From the NCBI GenBank assembly GCA_900548345.1, contig URKA01000008.1, positions 1 to 64,000 on the forward strand: 64,000 nucleotides of DNA. Direction: 5' to 3'. The position numbers and the translations under genes were made by a program. The notes below the pieces were generated by a model. That model was not told the DNA's origin, did no database searches, and saw nothing but the letters and a program-made list of their open reading frames with translations. This DNA is from an uncultured Paraprevotella sp. Lineage in GTDB: Bacteria; Bacteroidota; Bacteroidia; Bacteroidales; Bacteroidaceae. Below are positions 45,558 to 52,750 of this stretch, in pieces. Positions within the stretch are counted from its first letter, which is position 1. The number at the start of each line of letters is the position of its first letter.

Positions 45558-46541
45558 ATGGATAATTGGAAAGAGGTTCTGGAAAAAGTCAATGCTGAGA
45601 TTGCACGGATGACATTCGACCGTCAGCCGGCAGGATTGTACGACCCTATCAGGTATGTCCTGTCGTTGGGCGGCAAGCGAATCCGCCCTGTGCTGATGCT
45701 GATGGCTTACCAACTGTATAAGGAGGATATGGAAAGTATCTACAGTCAGGCGCTCGGCATAGAAACATATCATAACTATACCTTGCTGCATGACGACCTG
45801 ATGGACCGTGCCGACATGCGGCGCGGAAAGATGACGGTGCATAGAAGATGGAACGACAACACCGCCATATTGAGCGGCGACTCCATGCTGGTGCTGGCTT
45901 ACCGCTATATGCAGCAGGGATGCCCCGCGGGAAAGTTGGGCGATGTGATGGGAGTGTTTACCGAAACCGCACTGGAAATCGGTGAGGGACAACAGTTCGA
46001 TATGGACTTTGAGACCCGTGACGATGTCAGCGAAGAAGAATATATCGAGATGATTCGCCTGAAGACTTCCGTGTTGCTCGCTTGTGCCCTGAAGATAGGT
46101 GCGCTTCTGGCCGATGCCCCTGCAGAAGATGCCGGATTGCTTTACCGGTTCGGGGAAAACCTGGGACTGGCGTTCCAGCTGCAGGACGATTTGCTGGATG
46201 TATATGGCGACCCGGCGGTGTTCGGAAAGAAAATCGGAGGCGACATCCTGTGCAATAAGAAGACTTATATGCTGATTAACGCCCTGCGCCTGGCCGAAGA
46301 GCCCGACAAACGTTCTTTAAAAGAATGGATGGCCCGTCCGGCTGGTTCGTATGTGCCCGAAGAAAAGGTGAAGGCGGTTACGGCATTGTATGACAAGCTC
46401 GGCATACGCCGGTTCTGTGATGAGAAGATACACGGATATTTTGAGGAGGCCCACCGCGTGCTCGACAGCGTGCGGCTTCCGGAAGACCGTAAACGTCCGT
46501 TGTGGGAATTGGCGTTGAACCTCATGGGGCGTAAATGTTGA
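45558..46541 (+). CDS. Trans-isoprenyl diphosphate synthase (polyprenyl synthetase)
   Basis: The 327-residue cytoplasmic enzyme condenses IPP with allylic diphosphates. The first Asp-rich motif is HDDLMDRAD with the following Arg pair (MRRG). The second is QLQDDLLDVYGD, followed by KIGGDILCNKKT. The GGKRIRP stretch for IPP binding lies near residue 38. Chain length (farnesyl/geranylgeranyl versus octaprenyl) cannot be fixed; the residues before the first motif include HNYTLLHDD. Its stop overlaps the tatD start (TGATG), so the two are translationally coupled. Confidence 0.92.
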   Translation: MDNWKEVLEKVNAEIARMTFDRQPAGLYDPIRYVLSLGGKRIRPVLMLMAYQLYKEDMESIYSQALGIETYHNYTLLHDDLMDRADMRRGKMTVHRRWNDNTAILSGDSMLVLAYRYMQQGCPAGKLGDVMGVFTETALEIGEGQQFDMDFETRDDVSEEEYIEMIRLKTSVLLACALKIGALLADAPAEDAGLLYRFGENLGLAFQLQDDLLDVYGDPAVFGKKIGGDILCNKKTYMLINALRLAEEPDKRSLKEWMARPAGSYVPEEKVKAVTALYDKLGIRRFCDEKIHGYFEEAHRVLDSVRLPEDRKRPLWELALNLMGRKC

Positions 46542-47326
46542 TGATATCAGGAATAATAGATACACACGCGCACCTCTACGGAGAGGAGTTTCAGGACGAC
46601 ATAGAAGACGTGGTAGGCCGCGCCCGCGAATGCGGCGTGGAGAAGATATTCCTTCCGAATATCAACGAGTCGACCGTGGACCGCATGTGCCGGCTGTGCA
46701 ACCGATGGCCGGGATTCTTCTATCCGATGATGGGGCTTCATCCCACCGATCTTGACGAAAATTATATGCAGACGCTCGACCGCATGGAAGAACGGCTCAA
46801 GGGTCCGCATATATATATAGGTATCGGAGAGGTGGGGCTGGACTATTATTGGGAACGCACCTATTATGAAGAACAGAAAACCGCCTTTGTAAGGCAGGTG
46901 GAATGGGCCTTGGCATACGGACTTCCCCTGATGATTCATTCCCGTTCGGCGCAGAAAGAACTGGTGGAACTTCTTTCACCTTATAAAGGAAAAGGGCTGC
47001 GCGGCGTGTTCCACAGTTTTGGCGGAACGGCGGACGAGGCAGAGGAACTGCTTTCATTCGACCATTTCATGTTGGGGATAAACGGTGTGTTGACGTTCAA
47101 AAAGTCCGGATTGCCCGACGTTCTCGGTACGATTCCGTTGGAACGCGTCGTGTTGGAAACCGATTCGCCTTATCTTACGCCGGTTCCCTACCGCGGCCGT
47201 CGCAATGAGAGTGCATATATTTGTCACACCTTACGGAAGATGGCGGAAGTCTACGGCCTGCCCGTGGAAACCGTGGCGGAACAAACCCGCAAAAACGCTC
47301 TGGAAACCTTCACACGCGCCCTTTGA
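46541..47326 (+). CDS. tatD: TatD-family metal-dependent hydrolase/DNase
   Basis: The TIM-barrel metallohydrolase has 261 residues from ATG 46541 (or 263 from ATG 46535). Metal ligands are visible: DTHAHL near the start, the Glu in GEVGLDYYW, His in MIHSRSAQKE, His in GVFHSFGG and Asp in ETDSPYL. The family includes 3'-5' exonucleases implicated in DNA repair and D-aminoacyl-tRNA editing-like activities; the true substrate varies. It is coupled to the prenyl synthase gene, an association seen in Bacteroidetes without known functional meaning. Confidence 0.92.
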   Translation: MISGIIDTHAHLYGEEFQDDIEDVVGRARECGVEKIFLPNINESTVDRMCRLCNRWPGFFYPMMGLHPTDLDENYMQTLDRMEERLKGPHIYIGIGEVGLDYYWERTYYEEQKTAFVRQVEWALAYGLPLMIHSRSAQKELVELLSPYKGKGLRGVFHSFGGTADEAEELLSFDHFMLGINGVLTFKKSGLPDVLGTIPLERVVLETDSPYLTPVPYRGRRNESAYICHTLRKMAEVYGLPVETVAEQTRKNALETFTRAL

Positions 47327-47477
47327 CCGCGAAATGAAAGGCCAAAAATTAAATTTTTGCGGGGAATGATGATTTTTTTGCCGGAGTATGATGCTATTCC
47401 AGAAAAAAAAGAATATTTTTGTAGCTGAAAAGAGGCGCGTATCGTATTTTTTTGTAATTTGCGTCCGTTTTAGAAAA

Positions 47478-47565
47478 GGAGAGATGCTCGAGTGGCTGAA
47501 GAGGCACGCCTGGAAAGCGTGTATACGTCTAAAGCGTATCGGGGGTTCGAATCCCCCTCTCTCCG
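47478..47565 (+). tRNA. tRNA-Ser(GGA)
   Basis: The acceptor GGAGAGA (47478-47484) pairs with TCTCTCC (47558-47564); the discriminator is G47565. The anticodon stem-loop CACGC-CTGGAAA-GCGTG gives anticodon GGA, reading TCC/TCT. A long class II variable arm is present, as expected for serine. The T-arm is GGGGG-TTCGAAT-CCCCC. The exbB-like gene begins 65 bp downstream. Confidence 0.97.
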
Positions 47566-47629
47566 CAAAGAAACTATGAGGAATATAAATAATACATTAA
47601 TAATTAATCTTAAAAAAATTAGACACACA

Positions 47630-48460
47630 ATGAAAAAGTTATTTGCAATTGTTGCGATGGTCGGAGCTTTGTCATTCGGCGCTACTCAGTCGATGATGGC
47701 TCAGGAAGAATCAACCGAGGCAGGAAACGATACAGCTGCCGTTCAGGTGGACAGCGCTGCTGTTGAAGTTGACGAAACGGCAACTGAAGCCGAGGCTCCT
47801 GAAGCGGCTGCTGCTCCGGAAGAAGAAGGTATCCATAAGGAACTGAAGACAAAATTCATCGAAGGTGATGCAAGCTTTATGTCATTGGTAGCCGTAGCAT
47901 TGGTTCTCGGTCTGGCATTCTGCATTGAGCGTATCATTTATCTTACTTTGGCTGATGTTGACGCTAAGAAGCTGATGGCTCAGATTGAAGAAAAACTGAA
48001 ATCAGGTGATGTGGAAGGCGCAAAGACCATTTGCCGTAACACACGTGGCCCGATTGCTTCTATCTGCTATCAGGGCTTGATGCGTTTCAACGACGGCGTT
48101 GAAGACGTTGAACGTTCCGTTACAGCTTACGGTGGTGTACAGGCCGGTTATCTGGAGAAGGGTTGCTCATGGATTACCTTGTTTATCGCAATGGCTCCTT
48201 CACTCGGATTCTTGGGTACTGTGATTGGTATGGTTATGGCGTTCGACCAGATTCAGGCTGCAGGTGATATCTCTCCGACGGTCGTTGCAGGTGGTATGAA
48301 AGTGGCCTTGATTACTACAATCTTCGGTATCATCGTAGCATTGGTGTTGCAGGTATTCTACAACTATATCCTTTCAAAGATTGAAGAAATCACTTCCAAC
48401 ATGGAAGAGGCAACCATCTCTTTGCTGGATATGTGCATGAAGTATAACTTGAAAAAATAA
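47630..48460 (+). CDS. exbB: ExbB/TolQ/MotA-family proton channel protein
   Basis: From ATG 47630 the protein has 276 residues. It begins with a signal-like helix (about 1-24, SMMAQ), then an acidic, Ala-rich periplasmic stretch (about 25-62) seen in Bacteroidetes ExbB. Three membrane helices follow (about 83-103, 180-200 and 220-245), with the family core SLGFLGTVIGMVMAFDQIQ and VALITTIFGIIVALVLQ. The frame is open upstream through the tRNA, which cannot be coding. It forms the inner-membrane motor with the ExbD proteins encoded two genes later. Confidence 0.93.
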   Translation: MKKLFAIVAMVGALSFGATQSMMAQEESTEAGNDTAAVQVDSAAVEVDETATEAEAPEAAAAPEEEGIHKELKTKFIEGDASFMSLVAVALVLGLAFCIERIIYLTLADVDAKKLMAQIEEKLKSGDVEGAKTICRNTRGPIASICYQGLMRFNDGVEDVERSVTAYGGVQAGYLEKGCSWITLFIAMAPSLGFLGTVIGMVMAFDQIQAAGDISPTVVAGGMKVALITTIFGIIVALVLQVFYNYILSKIEEITSNMEEATISLLDMCMKYNLKK

Positions 48461-48471
48461 ATAGAGCGACA

Positions 48472-48954
48472 ATGGCAGCAAAAAAATATATGGTGTCATA
48501 TTATGTCCTATATGCATGCTTCGCAGTAATCATTGCAGTGTTCGCATGTTTCTTCTTATGGGGCTATGACAATCCGGTAGGGGACTATAACGCGCCCTAC
48601 TGTACGGAAGGCTTAATGTGGTTGATGTACGGGATGTTTGCCGTTACGGCAATCCTGGCTATCTGGAGTATCATTTGCGGCGTGCGCAATGCTATGGGTA
48701 CGAAAGGTGAGAATATCAGCGGCGTTCCCGGCGGTATGGTGACAACAATCGCTATGGCGATTATGATTGTTTCTTTGGTCGTTGGTTGGGTTTGCAACAT
48801 GAACGAAACCGACTTTACGGCGGCTGACGGCACGGTTACTTCCGCCACGATGGTAACAGTTTCAGATATGTTCATCTGGTCTATCTATATCATGACGATT
48901 GCCACTACATTGGCTACCATCCTGAACATGTCGGGAATCATGAAAAAGAAATAA
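48472..48954 (+). CDS. Four-helix membrane protein conserved inside the exbB-exbD operon
   Basis: The 160-residue protein has four membrane segments (about 7-29, 46-67, 85-104 and 128-153) with short loops and a basic KKK tail. I do not recognise a named domain. Its position, 11 bp after exbB and 27 bp before the first exbD, and the close spacing throughout argue that it belongs to the same energy-transducing complex. Similar small membrane proteins occur at this place in other Bacteroides. Role unknown; a regulatory or scaffold subunit of the Exb motor is a plausible inference. Confidence 0.8.
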   Translation: MAAKKYMVSYYVLYACFAVIIAVFACFFLWGYDNPVGDYNAPYCTEGLMWLMYGMFAVTAILAIWSIICGVRNAMGTKGENISGVPGGMVTTIAMAIMIVSLVVGWVCNMNETDFTAADGTVTSATMVTVSDMFIWSIYIMTIATTLATILNMSGIMKKK

Positions 48955-48981
48955 TAAGGTTACGTCTAAAACAAGTAGATA

Positions 48982-49569
48982 ATGGGAAAGAAGAAAAAAG
49001 TGCCCGGCTTGAATACCAGTTCAACTGCGGATATTTCTTTTATATTGCTTATCTTCTTCCTTGTGACGACATCAATGGATACGGATTCTGGTCTGGCAAG
49101 ACGCTTGCCGCCTCCTCCCGAAGATGACCAGCAGGAAGCAGAGATAGACGTAAAGGAAAGAAACGTGTTGAAGGTGCGTATCAATGCGGCTGGTAATCTT
49201 TTGTGCGGTGATGACTTCATCGAAATCTCACAATTATGTGACCGGGCAAAAGAATTCATCAAGAATGAGGACAATCGTCCGAATCTGCCGGAGAAGCATG
49301 TGAAGAACATTGATTTGTTGGGACAATGCGTCATTACGGACAAACATGTGATCTCAGTGCAGACCGACCGCGGTACGAGCTATAACATATACTTCCAGGT
49401 TCAGAACGAATTGATTCGTGCATATAACGAATTGCGTGATGAACTGAGCAAGGCCAAGTTCGGACGGGTGTATGCCGCTTTGAGCGATGAGCAGCAAGCT
49501 GCGATACGTGAGTATTACCCCCAGAAGATTTCTGAGGCAGAACCTAAAAATTATGGAGGGAACAACTAA
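48982..49569 (+). CDS. exbD: ExbD/TolR-family biopolymer transport protein (first copy)
   Basis: The 195-residue protein has the ExbD plan: a short cytoplasmic start (GKKKKVPGLNTSSTADISFI), one membrane helix (about 18-38), and a periplasmic domain. The Asp in STADISF at the start of the helix is the proton-carrying residue of the family. The periplasmic part is longer than in E. coli ExbD and ends in a helical tail (about 150-195). It overlaps the second exbD gene by one base (TAATG). Confidence 0.93.
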   Translation: MGKKKKVPGLNTSSTADISFILLIFFLVTTSMDTDSGLARRLPPPPEDDQQEAEIDVKERNVLKVRINAAGNLLCGDDFIEISQLCDRAKEFIKNEDNRPNLPEKHVKNIDLLGQCVITDKHVISVQTDRGTSYNIYFQVQNELIRAYNELRDELSKAKFGRVYAALSDEQQAAIREYYPQKISEAEPKNYGGNN

Positions 49570-50027
49570 TGAGCAGATTTAACAAGGGCGGCAGTCGAGA
49601 GATGCCGGAGTTGAATACATCTTCACTTCCTGACTTGATTTTTACCATTCTGTTCTTCTTTATGGTGGTAACTACAATGCGTGAGGTGACATTGAAAGTG
49701 AAGTTTACAGTGCCTTCCGGTACGGAGCTGGAGAAATTGGAAAAGAAATCGGTTGTGTCTTTTATCTATGTGGGACCTCCGACAGACCAATTGAGGCCGG
49801 CGATGGGTTCCGGTACGCGTATTCAATTGAACGACAAGTATGCAGAACCTGCAGAGGTGATGGATTTCATTGCAGAAGAACGTTCTACAATGACAGACCA
49901 AGCCGCTCAGACGATTTCTTTGAAAGTTGATGAGCACACACAGATGGGTATCGTTACGGATATCAAGCAAGTTTTGCGTAAGTCGTGGGCTTTGAAGATT
50001 AATTACTCGGCAACGAAGCGCAATTGA
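49569..50027 (+). CDS. exbD: ExbD/TolR-family biopolymer transport protein (second copy)
   Basis: The 152-residue protein repeats the ExbD plan. A basic start with EMPELNTSSLPDLIFTI (proton-carrying Asp in SLPDLIF), one membrane helix (about 19-37) and a periplasmic domain (about 45-152) are seen. The paired, non-identical ExbD genes are typical of Bacteroidetes and suggest a motor with two different D subunits. Translation is coupled to the first copy by a one-base overlap. An intrinsic terminator follows. Confidence 0.93.
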   Translation: MSRFNKGGSREMPELNTSSLPDLIFTILFFFMVVTTMREVTLKVKFTVPSGTELEKLEKKSVVSFIYVGPPTDQLRPAMGSGTRIQLNDKYAEPAEVMDFIAEERSTMTDQAAQTISLKVDEHTQMGIVTDIKQVLRKSWALKINYSATKRN

Positions 50028-50043
50028 CTTTTATATAAGATTA

Positions 50044-50080
50044 GAAAAAAAGCGAGATTTGAGAAAAATCTCGCTTTTTT
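50044..50080 (+). terminator. Intrinsic terminator of the exb operon
   Basis: The stem AAAGCGAGATT with its complement, a short loop and flanking A- and T-runs lie 17 bp after the second exbD stop. Confidence 0.9.
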
Positions 50081-50141
50081 TATGATTTAATACTTTCTTG
50101 GCCGAAAAAGTATTAAATTTGCATAATCAAACAGTTCTTTT

Positions 50142-50654
50142 ATGAGTATTGCAAATTTAGATGCTCTTGATGAGCAGATCCTGAGGCTGATAGCAGATAA
50201 TGCACGTATTCCTTTTCTTGAAGTGGCACGTGCCTGTCATGTGTCCGGTGCAGCCATTCATCAGCGTATACAGAAGCTGACGCGTATGGGTGTCCTTAAA
50301 GGCTCGCAGTATGTCTTGTGTCCTGAAAAAATAGGTTATGATACATGTGCTTATGTAGGACTCTTCTTGAAAGATCCTTCAGACTTCGACCGCGTAGTGG
50401 AAGAACTGCGTCATATACCCGAAGTGGTGGAGTGTCATTATACTACGGGAGGTTATGACATGTTTATTAAAATCTATGCGCGGAACAATCATCACATGTT
50501 GAGCATTATCCATGACAAGTTGCAGCCGCTCGGCCTGCAGCGTTCCGAAACGATTATCTCCTTTCATGAGGCAATCAACCGTCAGATGCCTATACCGAAT
50601 ATCGAGAGAAAGGTTTCGGGCTTGTCGGAGGAGAAAATGGAGGAAGAAGTGTAG
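50142..50654 (+). CDS. Lrp/AsnC-family transcriptional regulator
   Basis: The 170-residue protein has an N-terminal AsnC-type winged helix-turn-helix (about 5-62; LDEQILRLIADNARIPFLEV, then VSGAAIHQRIQKLTRMGVL). A C-terminal RAM/ligand-binding ferredoxin-like domain follows (about 68-150; TCAYVGLFLKD, YHTTGGYDMFIKI-like strand, SETIISFHEAI). It should bind DNA as a dimer or higher oligomer and sense an amino acid or related metabolite. A possible -7 box TAAATTTG is at 50114-50121. It is convergent with folA, and their 3' ends meet at a perfect palindrome. Confidence 0.92.
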   Translation: MSIANLDALDEQILRLIADNARIPFLEVARACHVSGAAIHQRIQKLTRMGVLKGSQYVLCPEKIGYDTCAYVGLFLKDPSDFDRVVEELRHIPEVVECHYTTGGYDMFIKIYARNNHHMLSIIHDKLQPLGLQRSETIISFHEAINRQMPIPNIERKVSGLSEEKMEEEV

Positions 50655-50677
50655 TGACAGGAGTGGTCACATGTGTT

Positions 50678-50729
50678 ACAAGAGACGCAAGAAGGAAGCC
50701 TGTTCAGGCTTCCTTCTTGCGTCTCTTGT
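50678..50729. terminator. Perfect 25-bp palindrome between lrp-type gene and folA
   Basis: Arms 50678-50702 and 50705-50729 are perfect reverse complements with a 2-base centre. The right arm encodes the last eight codons and stop of folA. No long T-run follows on either side, so it is not a textbook intrinsic terminator. It would still block or stabilise the ends of both convergent transcripts. Confidence 0.6.
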
Positions 50730-51204
50730 AGTCATTGAATGCAAATCTGTATATATGTTTGTCGTCTATGTCGTGAACAATCGATGAGGTGAGTTCCCAT
50801 TCGTCTGTATTGATGGCCGGAAAGAAAGCGTCCGCCAGGTCCGGAGTATCCTCAATCGAAGTAATGTATAGCCGGTCAGCAATGTCCATTCCGGCTTTAT
50901 ACACGCTTTCTCCTCCGATGATGAAGACTTCTTCTTCCTTCTTGCATTGTGCCAATGCGGCATCCAGATTCGGAAATACCTCTGTGCCGGGTGCCGTGAA
51001 CTCCGGATTACGGCTCAGTACGATGTTACGTCGGTTGGGTAATGCCCCTTTGGGCAACGACTCGAAGGTTTTTCGGCCCATGATGATGGTGTGCCCTGTG
51101 GTGAGCGCTTTAAAGCGCTTGAGGTCATCCGGAAGCCAGTAAAGCAACTTGTTTTCGTGGCCTATGGCATAATTCCGGGCAATAGCTACAATGATTGAAA
51201 TCAT
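50704..51204 (-). CDS. folA: Dihydrofolate reductase
   Basis: The 166-residue enzyme reduces dihydrofolate to tetrahydrofolate with NADPH. Family landmarks are ISIIVAIARNYAIG at the start, LLYWLPDDLKRFK (catalytic Asp in LPDD), TIIMGRKTFESLP (cofactor-binding), RRNIVLSRN and the FIIGGESVYKAG loop. It lies 21 bp after thyA, which makes dihydrofolate, so the two work as a cycle. The last eight codons form one arm of a perfect palindrome, giving the basic end YKRRKKEA. Confidence 0.95.
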   Translation of the reverse strand: MISIIVAIARNYAIGHENKLLYWLPDDLKRFKALTTGHTIIMGRKTFESLPKGALPNRRNIVLSRNPEFTAPGTEVFPNLDAALAQCKKEEEVFIIGGESVYKAGMDIADRLYITSIEDTPDLADAFFPAINTDEWELTSSIVHDIDDKHIYRFAFNDYKRRKKEA

Positions 51205-51225
51205 ATCTGTTTATTTTAGTACGGA

Positions 51226-52020
51226 CTAAACCGACACGCTGCCGGCGATATGCGGCCACGGGTCATAGTTCTCCAATGTAAAGTCTTCATACGTGAAGTC
51301 GAAAATGCTTTTGACATCAGGATTGAGGCGCATTTGGGGTAAAGGACGAGGTTCGCGTGTCAGTTGCAGTTTAACCTGTTCCAGATGGTTCTTATAGATA
51401 TGCGTGTCTCCTAATGTATGTACGAAATCCCCCGCCTTCAGTCCTGTTACCTGCGCCATCATCATCAACAACAGTGCATAAGATGCGATGTTGAAGGGTA
51501 CGCCGAGAAAGGTGTCTGCACTACGTTGGTAGAGTTGCAGGCTCAGGCGCCCGTTGGCCACATAAAACTGGAAGAAAGCATGGCATGGCGGCAGGTTCAT
51601 ATTGTCCAGGTCTCCCACGTTCCATGCGCTGACAATAATGCGCCGTGAGTCCGGATTGTTTTTGATGGTGTCTACGGCCTCTTGGATTTGGTCGATGAAT
51701 CCGCCTTTATAGTCGGGCCACGACCTCCATTGATAGCCGTAGATGTGTCCCAAGTCTCCGTTTTCGTCCGCCCACTCGTTCCATATTCTCACGCCGTGTT
51801 CCTGCAGATATTTTACGTTTGTATCTCCCTGAAGGAACCACAGCAGTTCATGGATAATGGATTTCAGATGCAGTTTCTTGGTTGTTAACAGCGGAAAGCC
51901 CTCTTCTAAGTTAAAACGCATCTGATGCCCGAAAATACTGATGGTTCCTGTGCCGGTGCGGTCGCTTTTTTCCGTACCCTCTTTCAGGATACGTTCAAGC
52001 AGTTCGATGTATTGTTTCAT
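51226..52020 (-). CDS. thyA: Thymidylate synthase
   Basis: The 264-residue ThyA matches the E. coli length exactly. It methylates dUMP to dTMP using methylene-tetrahydrofolate. Visible motifs are RTGTGTISIFGHQMRF near the start, ELLWFLQGDTN, the active-site Cys in LPPCHAFFQFYV, LYQRSADTFLGVPFNIASYA, and the C-terminal PWPHIAGSVSV-like end. The upstream gene encodes a membrane protein 30 bp away; folA follows. Confidence 0.97.
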   Translation of the reverse strand: MKQYIELLERILKEGTEKSDRTGTGTISIFGHQMRFNLEEGFPLLTTKKLHLKSIIHELLWFLQGDTNVKYLQEHGVRIWNEWADENGDLGHIYGYQWRSWPDYKGGFIDQIQEAVDTIKNNPDSRRIIVSAWNVGDLDNMNLPPCHAFFQFYVANGRLSLQLYQRSADTFLGVPFNIASYALLLMMMAQVTGLKAGDFVHTLGDTHIYKNHLEQVKLQLTREPRPLPQMRLNPDVKSIFDFTYEDFTLENYDPWPHIAGSVSV

Positions 52021-52050
52021 TGTATGTCTGAGACGATATTGTTTATATGA

Positions 52051-52623
52051 TTATTTTCTGATTTGCGCCCTCATCCAGCTGAAAGCTGCCATGCAAAGGA
52101 GCACTACACCGATGATGTACAACAAGTCGGCTATGTCGGCAATCCATTCCACAAGGATCAGTCCGATACCCCAGCAAGCCCGGCGTATGGCCGTTTCCTT
52201 ATATAAGATGGCTTGTGCGGACATGTTTTCGGGGGTTGATGGGGGAATTTGTTCCGTGTGCCGCTGTTTTTCGCGGTTCAGCCGATAGAGCAGATAGATA
52301 ATCACTCCGATGGCAATGAGTGGGAACAGCAGTATGAGCACTCCCGTCAATATGGCGATGACGCCGGTTATTCCGAGAAGATGCGACATAAACTCGAATA
52401 TGTTGTGGTCGGCAGGGTCGTCCGTGATATCTTCGTCAGGCCATGCCGATGCGGATGACGAATGATATATGCTGTCGTCCGTCATGGTATCAGACAGTGC
52501 CGATGTGGTGTCGGAGTAGGCCACAATGCTGTCTTGAGCCGCTATGCCGGTGATGCAGGTCAATATGAACAGCGTCAGTGTGAAAAACCGTAAGGTGTAA
52601 AGTTGTTGTAGCCGTTTGGTCAT
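52051..52623 (-). CDS. Putative membrane protein of unknown function
   Basis: The 190-residue protein starts with a signal or membrane helix (about 12-30, ending GIAAQD). An Asp/Ser-rich acidic segment follows (about 32-75), then a long hydrophobic stretch (about 85-115; LLGITGVIAILTGVLILLFPLIAIGVIIYLLY). After a charged loop, two further helices lie at about 148-185. I do not recognise the family. It is probably in the inner membrane. It is the first gene of a thyA-folA transcription unit by spacing, with a -7 element at 52653-52660. Confidence 0.75.
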   Translation of the reverse strand: MTKRLQQLYTLRFFTLTLFILTCITGIAAQDSIVAYSDTTSALSDTMTDDSIYHSSSASAWPDEDITDDPADHNIFEFMSHLLGITGVIAILTGVLILLFPLIAIGVIIYLLYRLNREKQRHTEQIPPSTPENMSAQAILYKETAIRRACWGIGLILVEWIADIADLLYIIGVVLLCMAAFSWMRAQIRK

Positions 52624-52652
52624 GGATAAAGTATATATTACGATTCAATGTG

Positions 52653-52660
52653 CAAATATA
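52653..52660 (-). promoter_or_regulatory. -7 promoter element of the membrane protein-thyA-folA unit
   Basis: Minus-strand TATATTTG is an exact TAnnTTTG match, 29 bp before the start codon. Confidence 0.55.
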
Positions 52661-52711
52661 AGGAATCTAAGGTGAAATACCGAAAGAAACCGTAAGAAGT
52701 GTCCCGATGTT

Positions 52712-52742
52712 TTTGTACAGTCTCTTTTTTTATTTACTTTTA
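52712..52742 (+). promoter_or_regulatory. Promoter of the RNA methyltransferase gene
   Basis: TTTG (52712-52715), 19 bases, TACTTTTA (52735-52742; one mismatch). Transcription would start at about 52749, almost on the first ATG. Confidence 0.5.
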
Positions 52743-52750
52743 CCGTCAAT

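Noticed and set aside
47478..47630. Integration site or coding sequence through tRNA-Ser
   Set aside because: No integrase, direct repeat of the tRNA 3' end or phage gene is nearby, and the frame crossing the tRNA simply extends exbB upstream by chance.
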